NCBI GenBank assembly: GCA_025353725.1
Contig: JANXOF010000037.1
Span: 62,001-126,000, forward strand
Reading direction: 5' to 3'
Origin: Polyangiaceae bacterium
Lineage (GTDB): Bacteria > Myxococcota_A > Polyangia > Polyangiales > Polyangiaceae
Length of the DNA stretch: 64,000 nucleotides
Part shown: in pieces, positions 21,017 to 32,284 of the stretch
Layout: every line of letters starts with the position of its first letter
Numbering within the stretch: position 1 is the stretch's first letter
Notes under the pieces: generated by a model
Databases searched by the model: none
Told to the model about the DNA's origin: nothing
What the model saw: only the letters and a program-made list of their open reading frames with translations
Made by a program: the position numbers and the translations under genes

Positions 21017-22360
21017 TCAGCCCTTTGCGAGACCGTGTTTTAGGAGGAGCCTCCACAGCCACGAGCGATCGAGTCCCGAAAGGCGCGCCGCCGCCGATTG
21101 GTTCCCCGCCGTGTGTTGCATGAGGCGAACGAGATAGCTGCGTGTGAACTGTTCGACCAACTCGTCTTTTTGATCGGCGTAGGGTCGCGTGACGTCGATG
21201 ACGGGCTCGTTCCCAACGTTCCCATGGCCGGAGCTCCCACTTCCTGGTGCTTCGGGCGGAAGTCGACCGAGCGCGGCATAGGCTTGCACGACGTTTCGAA
21301 GCTCTCGCACGTTGCCAGGCCAGCGCCGCGCGTGCAGCCGTGCGATGAGCGGCGCGGGCAGCGCGGTGAGGCCTGCGACCTGAGCAAAACGATTTGCGAG
21401 CTCTTCGACGTCGTCGATGCGGTCGCGGAGCGGGGGCACCTCGAGCTCGACGACCGCGATGCGATAGTAAAGGTCCTCACGGAAGCGGTTTGCGCGGACC
21501 TCGCTTCGCAAATCGCGGTGCGTTGCGGCAAGAATACGAACGCGCACGTGCGTCGACTTGTCTGCGCCCACAGCTCTGATTTCGCCTGACTCGAGCGCTC
21601 GGAGCAGCATGGGTTGCACGTCGAGGGGGAGCTCACCTATCTCGTCGAGAAAGAGCGTACCGCCGTCTGCGCTCTCGAACGCCCCACGGCGTGCATCGCT
21701 TGCACCCGTGAAGGCTCCACGGCGATGACCAAAGAGTTCGCTCGCAACGAGCTCCGGCGCGATCGCCCCACAGTTGACGGTCACGAGTGGGCCCGACGCG
21801 AGAGTCGACCCTTCGTGAAGGGCCCGCGCGACGAGTTCTTTGCCCACGCCCGATTCGCCGCCGACAAGTACGGTCACGAGCGAACCTTCGAGACGCGCGA
21901 GCGCCCCGAACAGCGCCCGCATGCTGAGCGACGCGCCGATCATCCCGCGGTACGTCGCGTCGGTATATGGCTCACCGCCTTCGAGGGTGTCGAGGTCGGC
22001 GTCGAGCGCGACCTCGACCGGCCCCAGATGAATGCGCGCGCCCGGCGCGAGCGTCATCGCCTGTACGCGCTGCCCAAGATAGAACGTGCCGTTACGACTA
22101 TTGAGATCGCGAACACTGATTCCCTCGGGCACGAGGCCAAGCTCCACGTGCTGCCGCGAAACGCTCGAATTCGCGATCACGACATCGCACTCCGAGCCGG
22201 CGCCGACGAGGCACGTACCCGCTTCGAGGCGAAACGAGACAGGCCGCGCGGGCGCACCGTGCACGCGCACGAGTGCTCCAAGGGGGCGCGGAGGCGCGCT
22301 ACCGCTGGCGACCGTTACAGTCGCGCGGGTCGCGGCAGTCTTGGGTCGCGTTCGCTGCAA
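21017..22360 (-). CDS. FHA-domain sigma54-dependent transcriptional activator
   Basis: FHA (SVSRQHVELGLV...VRDLNSRNGTFYLGQRV); AAA+ GESGVGKELVARALHEGS, ELFGHRRGAFTGA, GTLFLDEIGELP; Fis-type HTH (SAAARLSGLDRSWLWRLLLKHGLAKG). Confidence 0.94.
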   Translation of the reverse strand: MQRTRPKTAATRATVTVASGSAPPRPLGALVRVHGAPARPVSFRLEAGTCLVGAGSECDVVIANSSVSRQHVELGLVPEGISVRDLNSRNGTFYLGQRVQAMTLAPGARIHLGPVEVALDADLDTLEGGEPYTDATYRGMIGASLSMRALFGALARLEGSLVTVLVGGESGVGKELVARALHEGSTLASGPLVTVNCGAIAPELVASELFGHRRGAFTGASDARRGAFESADGGTLFLDEIGELPLDVQPMLLRALESGEIRAVGADKSTHVRVRILAATHRDLRSEVRANRFREDLYYRIAVVELEVPPLRDRIDDVEELANRFAQVAGLTALPAPLIARLHARRWPGNVRELRNVVQAYAALGRLPPEAPGSGSSGHGNVGNEPVIDVTRPYADQKDELVEQFTRSYLVRLMQHTAGNQSAAARLSGLDRSWLWRLLLKHGLAKG

Positions 22361-22406
22361 GGCTCCAGATATACTCGATTCTTCGGGTTGACCGAGGAGG
22401 TCCTAA

Positions 22407-22958
22407 ATGCTGTTTCATCGCTTGCTTTCTGCCGTTTCGTCGGTCCTAATCGTACCTGTCGCACTGTCTGCGTGCAGCAGCACCGACACCGCGGCGCCGC
22501 CCGCGGTGGTCGATGCCGGGCGTGACGGGTCAACGACGACGACGACTACGCCGGACGCGGGTCGCACGGATCTCCCCGCGCCCGATTCAGGCACCGGGGC
22601 AAAGGTCGCCGTACGTTGCACCCAAGCCGATTTCGACGCTGACAATGCGCTTGGCAAAGGGGGCGACTATACCAAGTTCGGAGGCGCCGATATTTCGTTC
22701 CCGCTCACCGCCGCACCCGCGCAATACAACCTTCCGTGTGTGAAGGTAAAGGTAGGATCGGGCATCACGTTTTTTGGCAACTTCCAGCTGCATCCGCTCG
22801 AACCGAACGGCGGAGACATACCTACGCCTATTCCGACGCAAGCCGCGAAGACTCCCATGGATACGCTTACCTTCAACGTGCCGACGGCCGGCACCTTCGG
22901 TTACCAGTGTAGCTTCCACGCAGGGACGATGTTCGGCGCGATTCAGGTTGTTCCGTAG
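22407..22958 (+). CDS. Cupredoxin-like lipoprotein
   Basis: Lipobox LSACSS; FQLHPL ... GTFGYQCSFHAGTMFGAIQVV, consistent with type-1 Cu ligands (H, C, H, M). Confidence 0.7.
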   Translation: MLFHRLLSAVSSVLIVPVALSACSSTDTAAPPAVVDAGRDGSTTTTTTPDAGRTDLPAPDSGTGAKVAVRCTQADFDADNALGKGGDYTKFGGADISFPLTAAPAQYNLPCVKVKVGSGITFFGNFQLHPLEPNGGDIPTPIPTQAAKTPMDTLTFNVPTAGTFGYQCSFHAGTMFGAIQVVP

Positions 22959-23002
22959 CCGATAAGCGGCGCGCGTAAGCAGGCGCCACGCCGACGCGCG
23001 GG

Positions 23003-24382
23003 TCAGCGCGAGGGCGAGCGTTCACGGTACGCCGCGGCGAGGTCGAAACTGTGGACGGCACTCGAGGCCGGAAGGAGCACGTCGTGCGCGTGGGCTCCCT
23101 GAACGCGGACTTCGCCGACGACCCCACAGTGCATCGTTCGGGCCAACGCGCGGGGCGTCACCTCGCCTACCTTCGGCGGGTGGCGCGTAAGCTCGCCGGC
23201 TTGAAGGGCGTTGTCAGCGCTGGCGAGAGCGACGAGCGTAGCTAGGCTTCCTGGCGCGAACGGTCGCACGACGTCGAGTGCGAGGCCGTAGCTACGGGCA
23301 AGGCGTCGTTGCGTAAGCTCGGTTGACGGGACGAGCTTCACGGTCACCTCGTGCGAGGGACGCGAGAGCGTGGCCGCCAAGGCTTTCGCGAGTTCGATGA
23401 GCCACGGTGAGAGTTCACTCACGAGGAGCGACGTGGGTGGGCCTCCCCACCCTTGCTCCGGCTCGGTCGACCACGCGGGGCCGAGTGCGAGGTAGGATAG
23501 GCGCGCTGGAGGAATCCCGTCGCAGAGCCGCTGCGCGACGCCCGGAGCATCCCACCTTGCGGCCTCGTGCCCCGTGAACAGTACCGCCCACGCCGCGACT
23601 CCGAAGTCGAAGGCGCGCGAGCCCGCACGTGGTTCGTGCAGGCCCGCGCCGAGCCAGCCGATGTCGTCCGTGCCGCTTTCGAAGGCGTGGAGAGACGCCG
23701 CGAGGTCAGGAGCCGCTCGGAGGATGACCTCGTCGAGGTACGAGGGGCCTCGCGCGGCGAGCGCATTTCGGACAAGGGCGACGGCGTCGCCTCGCGTGGT
23801 GAATTTCATCGGCCCCGTCCCATCGACGGCCTCGGGCGTGAACGTCGGAGGGACGACGGCCGTAAGCGGCGACGAAAGCGCGCGGGTGAGTTTACTCGCG
23901 TCGGTCATCGCAAAGAGCAGGGAGTTCCCCTCGACCTTGGGCGCCGGCACCTCGGCCAGCCATGCGCGTGCGCCGAGGGTGCGCGAGCGAGCGATCGAGG
24001 CGGCGACGTCACGCGCGTGGAGCGTGCGTCCTTTTGCCGTCCGGAGATCGGCGCGCAGGCGAACGCGCAGCTGTGTGTGAAGCACTTCGGGTTCGGCCTC
24101 CGCGAGCGAGGGCGCGAAGCTGCTGGCGTCGCGCGCGACGTACAGCGTGTCAAAGAGCGCGTCGCCGAAGAGGGCCGCGGCCACATCCTCGGCGCGATGA
24201 GGATCGACTGTGGAGATAGGCCAAGGCAAGCGCAGCTCGAGGCGGCCGCCTATCGGCGTTCGGCCGCGTGCAAGACTTGAGCGCGCGGTGGCGAAGTGGC
24301 CCAGACTCGCGAGCCCAAACGCCGCGCTTATCTGCATCGCACGGCGGCGGGAAACCGTGTGTAAACCTCGCTCACCGAACAA
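23003..24382 (-). CDS. Family 5 (peptide/nickel-type) extracellular solute-binding protein-like, SRRR-containing signal peptide
   Basis: SRRRAMQISAAFGLASLGHFATA; TVDPHRAEDVAAALFGDALFDTLY, LRADLRTAKGRTLHARDVAASIARS. Start overlaps the upstream stop. Confidence 0.65.
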   Translation of the reverse strand: MFGERGLHTVSRRRAMQISAAFGLASLGHFATARSSLARGRTPIGGRLELRLPWPISTVDPHRAEDVAAALFGDALFDTLYVARDASSFAPSLAEAEPEVLHTQLRVRLRADLRTAKGRTLHARDVAASIARSRTLGARAWLAEVPAPKVEGNSLLFAMTDASKLTRALSSPLTAVVPPTFTPEAVDGTGPMKFTTRGDAVALVRNALAARGPSYLDEVILRAAPDLAASLHAFESGTDDIGWLGAGLHEPRAGSRAFDFGVAAWAVLFTGHEAARWDAPGVAQRLCDGIPPARLSYLALGPAWSTEPEQGWGGPPTSLLVSELSPWLIELAKALAATLSRPSHEVTVKLVPSTELTQRRLARSYGLALDVVRPFAPGSLATLVALASADNALQAGELTRHPPKVGEVTPRALARTMHCGVVGEVRVQGAHAHDVLLPASSAVHSFDLAAAYRERSPSR

Positions 24383-25829
24383 GCCAAACCTCGCTCCCTA
24401 CGACGGCCGCGAGACTGGGAACCCCCTTGTCTTCGGGGGGGCAAATCGCAAGTGCACGCACGCCTTCGGGAGCCTCGAAGCGAAGGCGCGGAAGGAGTTC
24501 GCCGCTCCTCGTGAGCGTCGCGACGAGGACGACATCGGACCCGTCGAATCCGGTCGTGATGACCTCGGGTTGCCCGTCCAGATCGAGATCGGCGAGGGCC
24601 ACTTGAGCCCCCGTCGCCTCCATCCGCGCGGAGGCGATAGTCACGCCGTCTTGCGCATCCCAGCGCAGACCAAGACGCCCGCTGGGCTCGCGTGTCGCGA
24701 TGACATGGGAGACAGAGCCGTCAGAAGCGATGGCATCGAACGTTGCGATGGCGTCGTAACGCGCGACCGGCGGCGCGAACGCAAGCCGTGCGACTTCGCG
24801 CTGTCCGCGTCCCGCGTCGCACGGTACGGCCGGGCCCTCAAACGAGCCGAGTTCGGGACTTCCGATGACGCACGCGTCGCCGTTCGCGCCTGGCACGGGC
24901 AAACCCGCAAGCGGGCGTCGCACGACCAGCGCCGCATCCACCGCGACGCTTCCTCGATCGGTTGTGCCCATGAGAATTTCAGAACGATGCCCGCGCGGCG
25001 CCACAAGGACCGAGGCAAGTGGCTCGCGCATAGGAATCGGCGCGCGAGAGAGGAGCGTGCTCCACGCCGCCGTATGCGAGACGACGACCTTCCCGGCGCG
25101 AAGTTTCAAAGTCGCTACCTCGGTCTGCGCCACGAGGACAAGCTCGAGGCCGCCGTCCTCGTCGACGTCACCGCAGCCGACGGCGAGGACGTCACCTAGA
25201 CCGTGCTTTGCCTTGTGCAAAAGCGCCTTCTCGAGCAAGACGGGTTCGAGAAATCCTCGTATTTCGGCGTCGATGGGAGCCCTCACAAAGGCGTGGGCGC
25301 GTGGACCATTCGAAACCGGGTTTCGCACACGCTCCCAGCTATTCGACAAGGCAGTATAAAGATCCGCCGTCACACGAAAATCGCCTTTCACGATTTCCAG
25401 CTGCAGATAAACGAGAGACCCACTACGACCCGCGAGCAAACGCGCGGCGCCGAGCACCTTGGGCTGTCCGTAGGCGCGAGCCGTTCCGAGCGCTCCTGCA
25501 ACCAGGGAGGCGAACCGTACCGCGAGCTCGCTTCCCTTCGTCGCGGGAAGGTCGCTCGTGACGGGTGAGGCGACGACGAGCGTTCCCGCGGTGACGTTTC
25601 CAAGGCTGCTGGCGATTTCCTGAGCTTCGCGCGCGAGTGCGCTCGCGGCCGCGGGTTCGGGCAGCGCCGCTTTGGTCGTCGGTGGCTTTTTGGCAGGGAC
25701 GGGTTGAACCTGCTTCGGTTCTTTTCTGTCTGCGCTTTGGGCGTCTGCGGGCCCGGACACAGCGCCCGCCGCGAGGGCGAAGCACACCGCAACACAGACT
25801 CGGGCGTGTAACGCCTTCGAGGGCCTCAT
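24372..25829 (-). CDS. Secreted VCBS/FG-GAP-like repeat protein
   Basis: DVDEDGGLELVLVAQTEVATLKL, ALADLDLDGQPEVITTGFDGSDVVLVATL; ATGA overlap with the PBP gene. Confidence 0.65.
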   Translation of the reverse strand: MRPSKALHARVCVAVCFALAAGAVSGPADAQSADRKEPKQVQPVPAKKPPTTKAALPEPAAASALAREAQEIASSLGNVTAGTLVVASPVTSDLPATKGSELAVRFASLVAGALGTARAYGQPKVLGAARLLAGRSGSLVYLQLEIVKGDFRVTADLYTALSNSWERVRNPVSNGPRAHAFVRAPIDAEIRGFLEPVLLEKALLHKAKHGLGDVLAVGCGDVDEDGGLELVLVAQTEVATLKLRAGKVVVSHTAAWSTLLSRAPIPMREPLASVLVAPRGHRSEILMGTTDRGSVAVDAALVVRRPLAGLPVPGANGDACVIGSPELGSFEGPAVPCDAGRGQREVARLAFAPPVARYDAIATFDAIASDGSVSHVIATREPSGRLGLRWDAQDGVTIASARMEATGAQVALADLDLDGQPEVITTGFDGSDVVLVATLTRSGELLPRLRFEAPEGVRALAICPPEDKGVPSLAAVVGSEVWLVR

Positions 25830-28303
25830 GGGGAGGTCTTTCCCTCCGGCACTTCGGACCCAGGTTCTGGCTTTGAACCTGCCTCGTCGTGCTCCTCGAC
25901 GGAGGGAGGCACTTCAGGCGGCTCGGTGCCCTCCAAAAAGACTTCGTCCATCGACTCCACGTCGAGTGTCGCCCGGTTACCTGTCTTCGGATCGATGGCT
26001 ATCGTCACGACACCGGACGGCCTCGGAAATTCCGCGCGCGGCCTATTTTCGTGCGCGAATTTCATGAGTTGAATCCACGCGGGCAACGCCGTTGAGGCAC
26101 CACTTTCGCCCGAGCCAAGGGGCTTGTTGTCGTCGTAGCCCACCCACACGACGCTCGCGAGCTCGGTCGAATATCCGGCAAACCAAGTATCTTTCGAATC
26201 GTTGCTTGTTCCCGTTTTGCCTGCAACGGGGCGTGCAAGCGACCGGGCTTTCACGCCTGTACCGTGATCGATCACGCTTTGCAGCAAACTCGTGGTGACG
26301 TAGGCCTCTGCGGCCTCGAGAACGCGTCTCGGCGGGGGCGGCGCGTTGAGCTCGACGTCTTTTCCGTCAGGTCCAACGATACGTGTCACGAGGCGCGGCT
26401 CTTCGTACATGCCGCCTGCTGCAAACGTCGCGTAAGCGCCAATGAGCTCCATGGAGTGAATTTCGTACGAGCCGAGTGCGAGCGACAGATCGGGCTTTAG
26501 CATCGACGTAATGCCGAGCGCTTTTGCCCAGTCGACCACATTTGCAGGCCCTACGTCGTCAAGCACGCGGACGGCGCCGACGTTCACCGAGTTCGCGAGA
26601 ACTTCGCGGAGGCGAAGCGGTTCCTTACCGGTCCACCCTTCGTAGTTGCTTGGCTTGTAGTTGCCGGCGAAGACAGTCGGCTGGACGTCAATGAGAGACG
26701 CTGGCGTAAAGCGCCGCGCGTGAATGGCATACGAGTACAAGATAGGTTTGAACGTCGAGCCCGGTTGACGCCTCGATTGCGTCGCGCGGTCGAGTCCGAA
26801 GGCCACGCCTTCGTAGCTGCCTACGAGTGCGAGCACGTCCCTCGAGCGAACATCGAGCAGTATCAGGGCTGATTCGGGGCCGAGTTCGAGGCGCAGCGGC
26901 ACTTTCGCGATTGGTTTTTCAGCGGCCGCAGCGTTCAAAGCGGGTGCGAGTAAACTTACCCGCATGCGTGCGCCGACTTCGGCGAACTGGGACGCCTTGA
27001 GCCCGTTTGGGTTGTAACGCTTGCAATCTGCAATTCGGACAGAGCCGACGACCGTGCCCACGCGGATATCCAGAGTACCCGCGGCGTCGTCGGCTTCGAT
27101 GACCGCGCCGACAAAGACCTTGTGTGATTCGTAGCTTGGCGTTCCCTCGAAGAGCGCCGGTGGAGTCGCGCTTGGCTTTTTGACCTTCGATCGCGCGGTG
27201 GCTCCGCTTGGTGCTACCGTCGGCGCCAAAATCGGCGAGACGAGCGCGTGCCGTTTGTCATAGGCCTGCAGATTGTCGCGGAGCGCCTTTCGCGCCTCCG
27301 CTTGAAGGTGCGCGTCGATCGTGGTCGTGATGGTAAAACCGCCGCGCGGTCCGCGATTCGGTTCGAGTTGAAGGAGCAGCTTTTTCGCACTAACGACGGC
27401 CTCTGGCGCGAGCTCACTATCGGTCTCGTGAACTGCAACCAGGCGGACGGGTTCGTCTTTCGCCGCCGCGAACTGGGCCTCGCTCAAAAAGCCTTTGTCG
27501 CGCATTTGCTCAAGGACAAACTCTCGCCTGATGAGCGCGCGCTTCAAATCTCGCTTTGGCGAATAAATCTCGGGTCCAGCAGGAATACCCGCGAGCATAG
27601 CGGCCTCCGCAAAAGAAAGTTCTCTCGCGGATTTTCCAAAGTTGAAGCGTGCCGCTTCTTCGATCCCGTAGCGACCAGACCCGAAGTAGATGTGGTTTAG
27701 ATAGAGCTCGAGGATCTTGTCTTTTCGGCGGCGATGACCGGCCTCGTCGGGGCCACAGGTTGGGGCGGGCCCGGACTCAGGGCACAGCTCCTGCTCGAGG
27801 CGACGTGCAAGCAGCGCCTCGCGCATTTTGCGCTTGTAGGTGCGCTCTTGGGTGTCGAGCAGGATGTTCTTTACCACCTGCTGTGTGATGGTCGAGCCCC
27901 CTTGGCGCGTGCGCCTAGACCGCAGGTTCACGACGAATGCGCGCGCAATGCCGAGATAGTTTATGCCTTCATGATTGTAGAAGTTCGCGTCCTCGGCCGC
28001 GAGCACCGCGAGCTTCACGTGCGGCGGGAGCGAGTCAATGCTCACGATGGTGCGCCGTTCTGTGAAAAGCTCCGCGAGGAGCGTCCCATCACGCGCGACG
28101 ACGCGGGTTACTTGAGAAGGGTGATAACCGCGTTCGAGTTCGGCCACGCTGGGTAGGTCGGTTTCGTAGTGGCGAATGAGAAGCCAGGCTGCGGCACCGC
28201 CCGCGACCACGAGCCCCGCGGCGACAGCGGCGAGGCGCACGGCCCACAGGCGCGCCTTCCCGAAATCGCGGCGACGCGGCGCAAGGTCGTCGGAGAGAGG
28301 CAC
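25826..28303 (-). CDS. Class A penicillin-binding protein (PBP1A-type)
   Basis: AAEDANFYNHEGINYLGIARAFVVNLRSRRTRQGGSTITQQVVKNILL (GT51); RQPGSTFKPILYSYAI, SVNVGAVRVLDDVG, GKTGTSNDSKDTWFAGYS (transpeptidase). Confidence 0.95.
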   Translation of the reverse strand: MPLSDDLAPRRRDFGKARLWAVRLAAVAAGLVVAGGAAAWLLIRHYETDLPSVAELERGYHPSQVTRVVARDGTLLAELFTERRTIVSIDSLPPHVKLAVLAAEDANFYNHEGINYLGIARAFVVNLRSRRTRQGGSTITQQVVKNILLDTQERTYKRKMREALLARRLEQELCPESGPAPTCGPDEAGHRRRKDKILELYLNHIYFGSGRYGIEEAARFNFGKSARELSFAEAAMLAGIPAGPEIYSPKRDLKRALIRREFVLEQMRDKGFLSEAQFAAAKDEPVRLVAVHETDSELAPEAVVSAKKLLLQLEPNRGPRGGFTITTTIDAHLQAEARKALRDNLQAYDKRHALVSPILAPTVAPSGATARSKVKKPSATPPALFEGTPSYESHKVFVGAVIEADDAAGTLDIRVGTVVGSVRIADCKRYNPNGLKASQFAEVGARMRVSLLAPALNAAAAEKPIAKVPLRLELGPESALILLDVRSRDVLALVGSYEGVAFGLDRATQSRRQPGSTFKPILYSYAIHARRFTPASLIDVQPTVFAGNYKPSNYEGWTGKEPLRLREVLANSVNVGAVRVLDDVGPANVVDWAKALGITSMLKPDLSLALGSYEIHSMELIGAYATFAAGGMYEEPRLVTRIVGPDGKDVELNAPPPPRRVLEAAEAYVTTSLLQSVIDHGTGVKARSLARPVAGKTGTSNDSKDTWFAGYSTELASVVWVGYDDNKPLGSGESGASTALPAWIQLMKFAHENRPRAEFPRPSGVVTIAIDPKTGNRATLDVESMDEVFLEGTEPPEVPPSVEEHDEAGSKPEPGSEVPEGKTSP

Positions 28304-28351
28304 GCCGGTACCATACCGCGACGGCGCGAGAACACGAGTGTCCGCCTGCGA

Positions 28352-30313
<1,962 letters not shown>

Positions 30314-31693
30314 CTACTTCGTGAGTGTTCGCGAGAAGCTCGTGGAACCGTCCGTCTCCACCATCTCGGCCGTGAGATTCTTGCCATCAATGACGATGTA
30401 GACAAACCCAAGTGCTGCGCTTTGAAAGCGAGTGGTGTTCGTACCGCCGAGGCGCGTGGGAGAAGACCCCGTGCCCGACACGACAAATTCGGTCCCTCCG
30501 CACGGTTCGCTGAGCCATTGCCTCGAGTGGTCATGACCACTTAGGTAGAGATCGGCGTGGCCGCATACGACCTCTTCGGCGAAAGACTTGACTGTCGCGC
30601 CGTTGAAGTTCGGGACATTCGGGTTGCCGTCATAGTTCCCCGCGTTGCCGTGCGGTCCGTTCGACCGATACGGATGGTGGGCGAGAGCCACTTTCCATTT
30701 GGCCGTTGAGCCTGAAAGCCACGCTTTTACGTCGGTCCGCTGCTGCGCGTCGTTTCCGTAAAGCTGCGCGTTCGTATCGAGTGCGAAGAACTCGGCGTCG
30801 AGGTTCTTGAATCGATAGTAGGGCGCCGGCATTTTCCATTTGCTCGACTGAGCGCTGTAAGCGACCTCGTTTTGCTCCTTTCCGAATTCGTTGCCCGCGC
30901 CGTTGCCGCCGTAATCATGATTTCCAAGAATGGCGTAAAAGGGGACCGGAATCGCGGCGTAAGGCTTTTCGAATCTGTCTTGAAAGAGAGGGTCCGTGAC
31001 CGAAGACGCGCCGCTTTCGTAGATGTTGTCACCGAGAAGAACGACGAAGTCACACCCGCTTACACGGCACTTTGCATCCATCGCGCGCGCGACTTCGTAC
31101 TGACCGGCGTTTCCCTTCCCCGTGTCGCCGACGGCGATGAACCGGACGGTCGTCGCCGGAGCGTCACACGCGTTCGGAACGCAAGTGACGCGTGCGATTT
31201 GGTTGTTTTGGTCGGGGGGTACCACGGCGTGGAAAGCGTCTGTCTTCCACGAGGCACAAGCGCCATTCGAGCGCGGGTCGACGCAGTACTTGTAGTTTAC
31301 AGTCGCTCCAGGCCGGACCGAAGCCGCCGCTCGCCAAGTCGTTCCGTCCTTCGTCATCGGAATGCCTTTAGACCAGGCCCCCTGCGCGAAGTCACCTCGC
31401 AGCTCGACCGACGAGGCCGTCGTGTCCGAGACCGTAAAGTCGACTGAGCAGCGCTGACGCTCCGCTGGGCACTCCGCCGCGCTGAGAGGTGCGGGCTGGG
31501 CGGAGGTCTCCGTAGGTAACTCTGACGAAGAGGGGAGCGGTAGACTCGGCGGTGACTTTGCTGCAGGCTCATTTTCGCGGCTGGATGCAGAGTCCGTGGG
31601 CTTTGCCCCGCCTACTTCATCTTGCGACTTCGAGCGAGTTCCGCAGCCACAAGTCAGTGCAACTGCTACAAATGCATACAGAGGACGGCGCAT
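30314..31693 (-). CDS. Metallophosphatase (purple-acid-phosphatase-like) lipoprotein with N-terminal glycogen-binding-like E-set domain
   Basis: VALTCGCG lipobox; SSVELRGDFAQGAWSKGIPMTKDGTTWRAAASVRPGATVNYKYCVD; AVGDTGKGNAGQYEVARAM, LLGDNIYESGASS, ILGNHDYGGNG, GHDHSRQW. Confidence 0.85.
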   Translation of the reverse strand: MRRPLYAFVAVALTCGCGTRSKSQDEVGGAKPTDSASSRENEPAAKSPPSLPLPSSSELPTETSAQPAPLSAAECPAERQRCSVDFTVSDTTASSVELRGDFAQGAWSKGIPMTKDGTTWRAAASVRPGATVNYKYCVDPRSNGACASWKTDAFHAVVPPDQNNQIARVTCVPNACDAPATTVRFIAVGDTGKGNAGQYEVARAMDAKCRVSGCDFVVLLGDNIYESGASSVTDPLFQDRFEKPYAAIPVPFYAILGNHDYGGNGAGNEFGKEQNEVAYSAQSSKWKMPAPYYRFKNLDAEFFALDTNAQLYGNDAQQRTDVKAWLSGSTAKWKVALAHHPYRSNGPHGNAGNYDGNPNVPNFNGATVKSFAEEVVCGHADLYLSGHDHSRQWLSEPCGGTEFVVSGTGSSPTRLGGTNTTRFQSAALGFVYIVIDGKNLTAEMVETDGSTSFSRTLTK

Positions 31694-31723
31694 GGCAAAG
31701 CGTTATCCAGAGGTTCTCGTGAG

Positions 31724-32284
31724 TCAACCCGCCTGGTTACGAAGGGTGGTCCAAAGAGAAGCCGGTGAGGGTAGCGGAGTGCCATCGCGTTGAGGCAAGC
31801 CGTCCAGCGCCAAGGTGAAGGAGTTGTCAGCGCGACGCATTCGGACGTCGACGTATCCCGTTGAATAAATAATGGAGCTGCGCGCGTACGTACTCGCCAT
31901 ATCGAACTGCCATCGCTGATATCCCTCCAAAAAGTCTGCAATCTCTCGCTTCGCCGTCGTGCCGTTGGTGTACGGCCCGCAGAATGGAAGGCGGACGTAG
32001 TGGCGTCTCGTGGCGTCGACAAGCGTAAGAACGAAGTAGGTCGTCTGCGGGCCTGTCGCGCACAAGCCAGCGGCAGCGTACCCTCCGACATCCTCGAGAA
32101 AGCGAGGTTGAGCCATGGCGTCTGACGTGAGTGCGGGGTAGGGCTGACTCCGGAAGAATGAGCTTCCCGGAACGACTTGGAGAGGTCCAACGTCGACGGA
32201 GCAGCGTTGCCCGAAGGTAAGAAAATACCACGGCTCGAAGTCACCCATCAACGCCGAATGCTCCGTACCCATGCAAGGGCTCAT
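31724..32284 (-). CDS. Uncharacterised protein (186 aa), third gene of orphan cluster
   Basis: ORF MSPCMGTEHSALMGDFEPWYFLTFGQRCSVDVGPL...; start overlaps the upstream stop by 4 bp; no family recognised. Confidence 0.6.
   Translation of the reverse strand: MSPCMGTEHSALMGDFEPWYFLTFGQRCSVDVGPLQVVPGSSFFRSQPYPALTSDAMAQPRFLEDVGGYAAAGLCATGPQTTYFVLTLVDATRRHYVRLPFCGPYTNGTTAKREIADFLEGYQRWQFDMASTYARSSIIYSTGYVDVRMRRADNSFTLALDGLPQRDGTPLPSPASLWTTLRNQAG

Noticed and set aside
24210-25199. 329-aa plus-strand ORF antisense to the VCBS and solute-binding genes
   Set aside because: Arg-rich, low-information translation spanning two minus-strand genes; shadow ORF.
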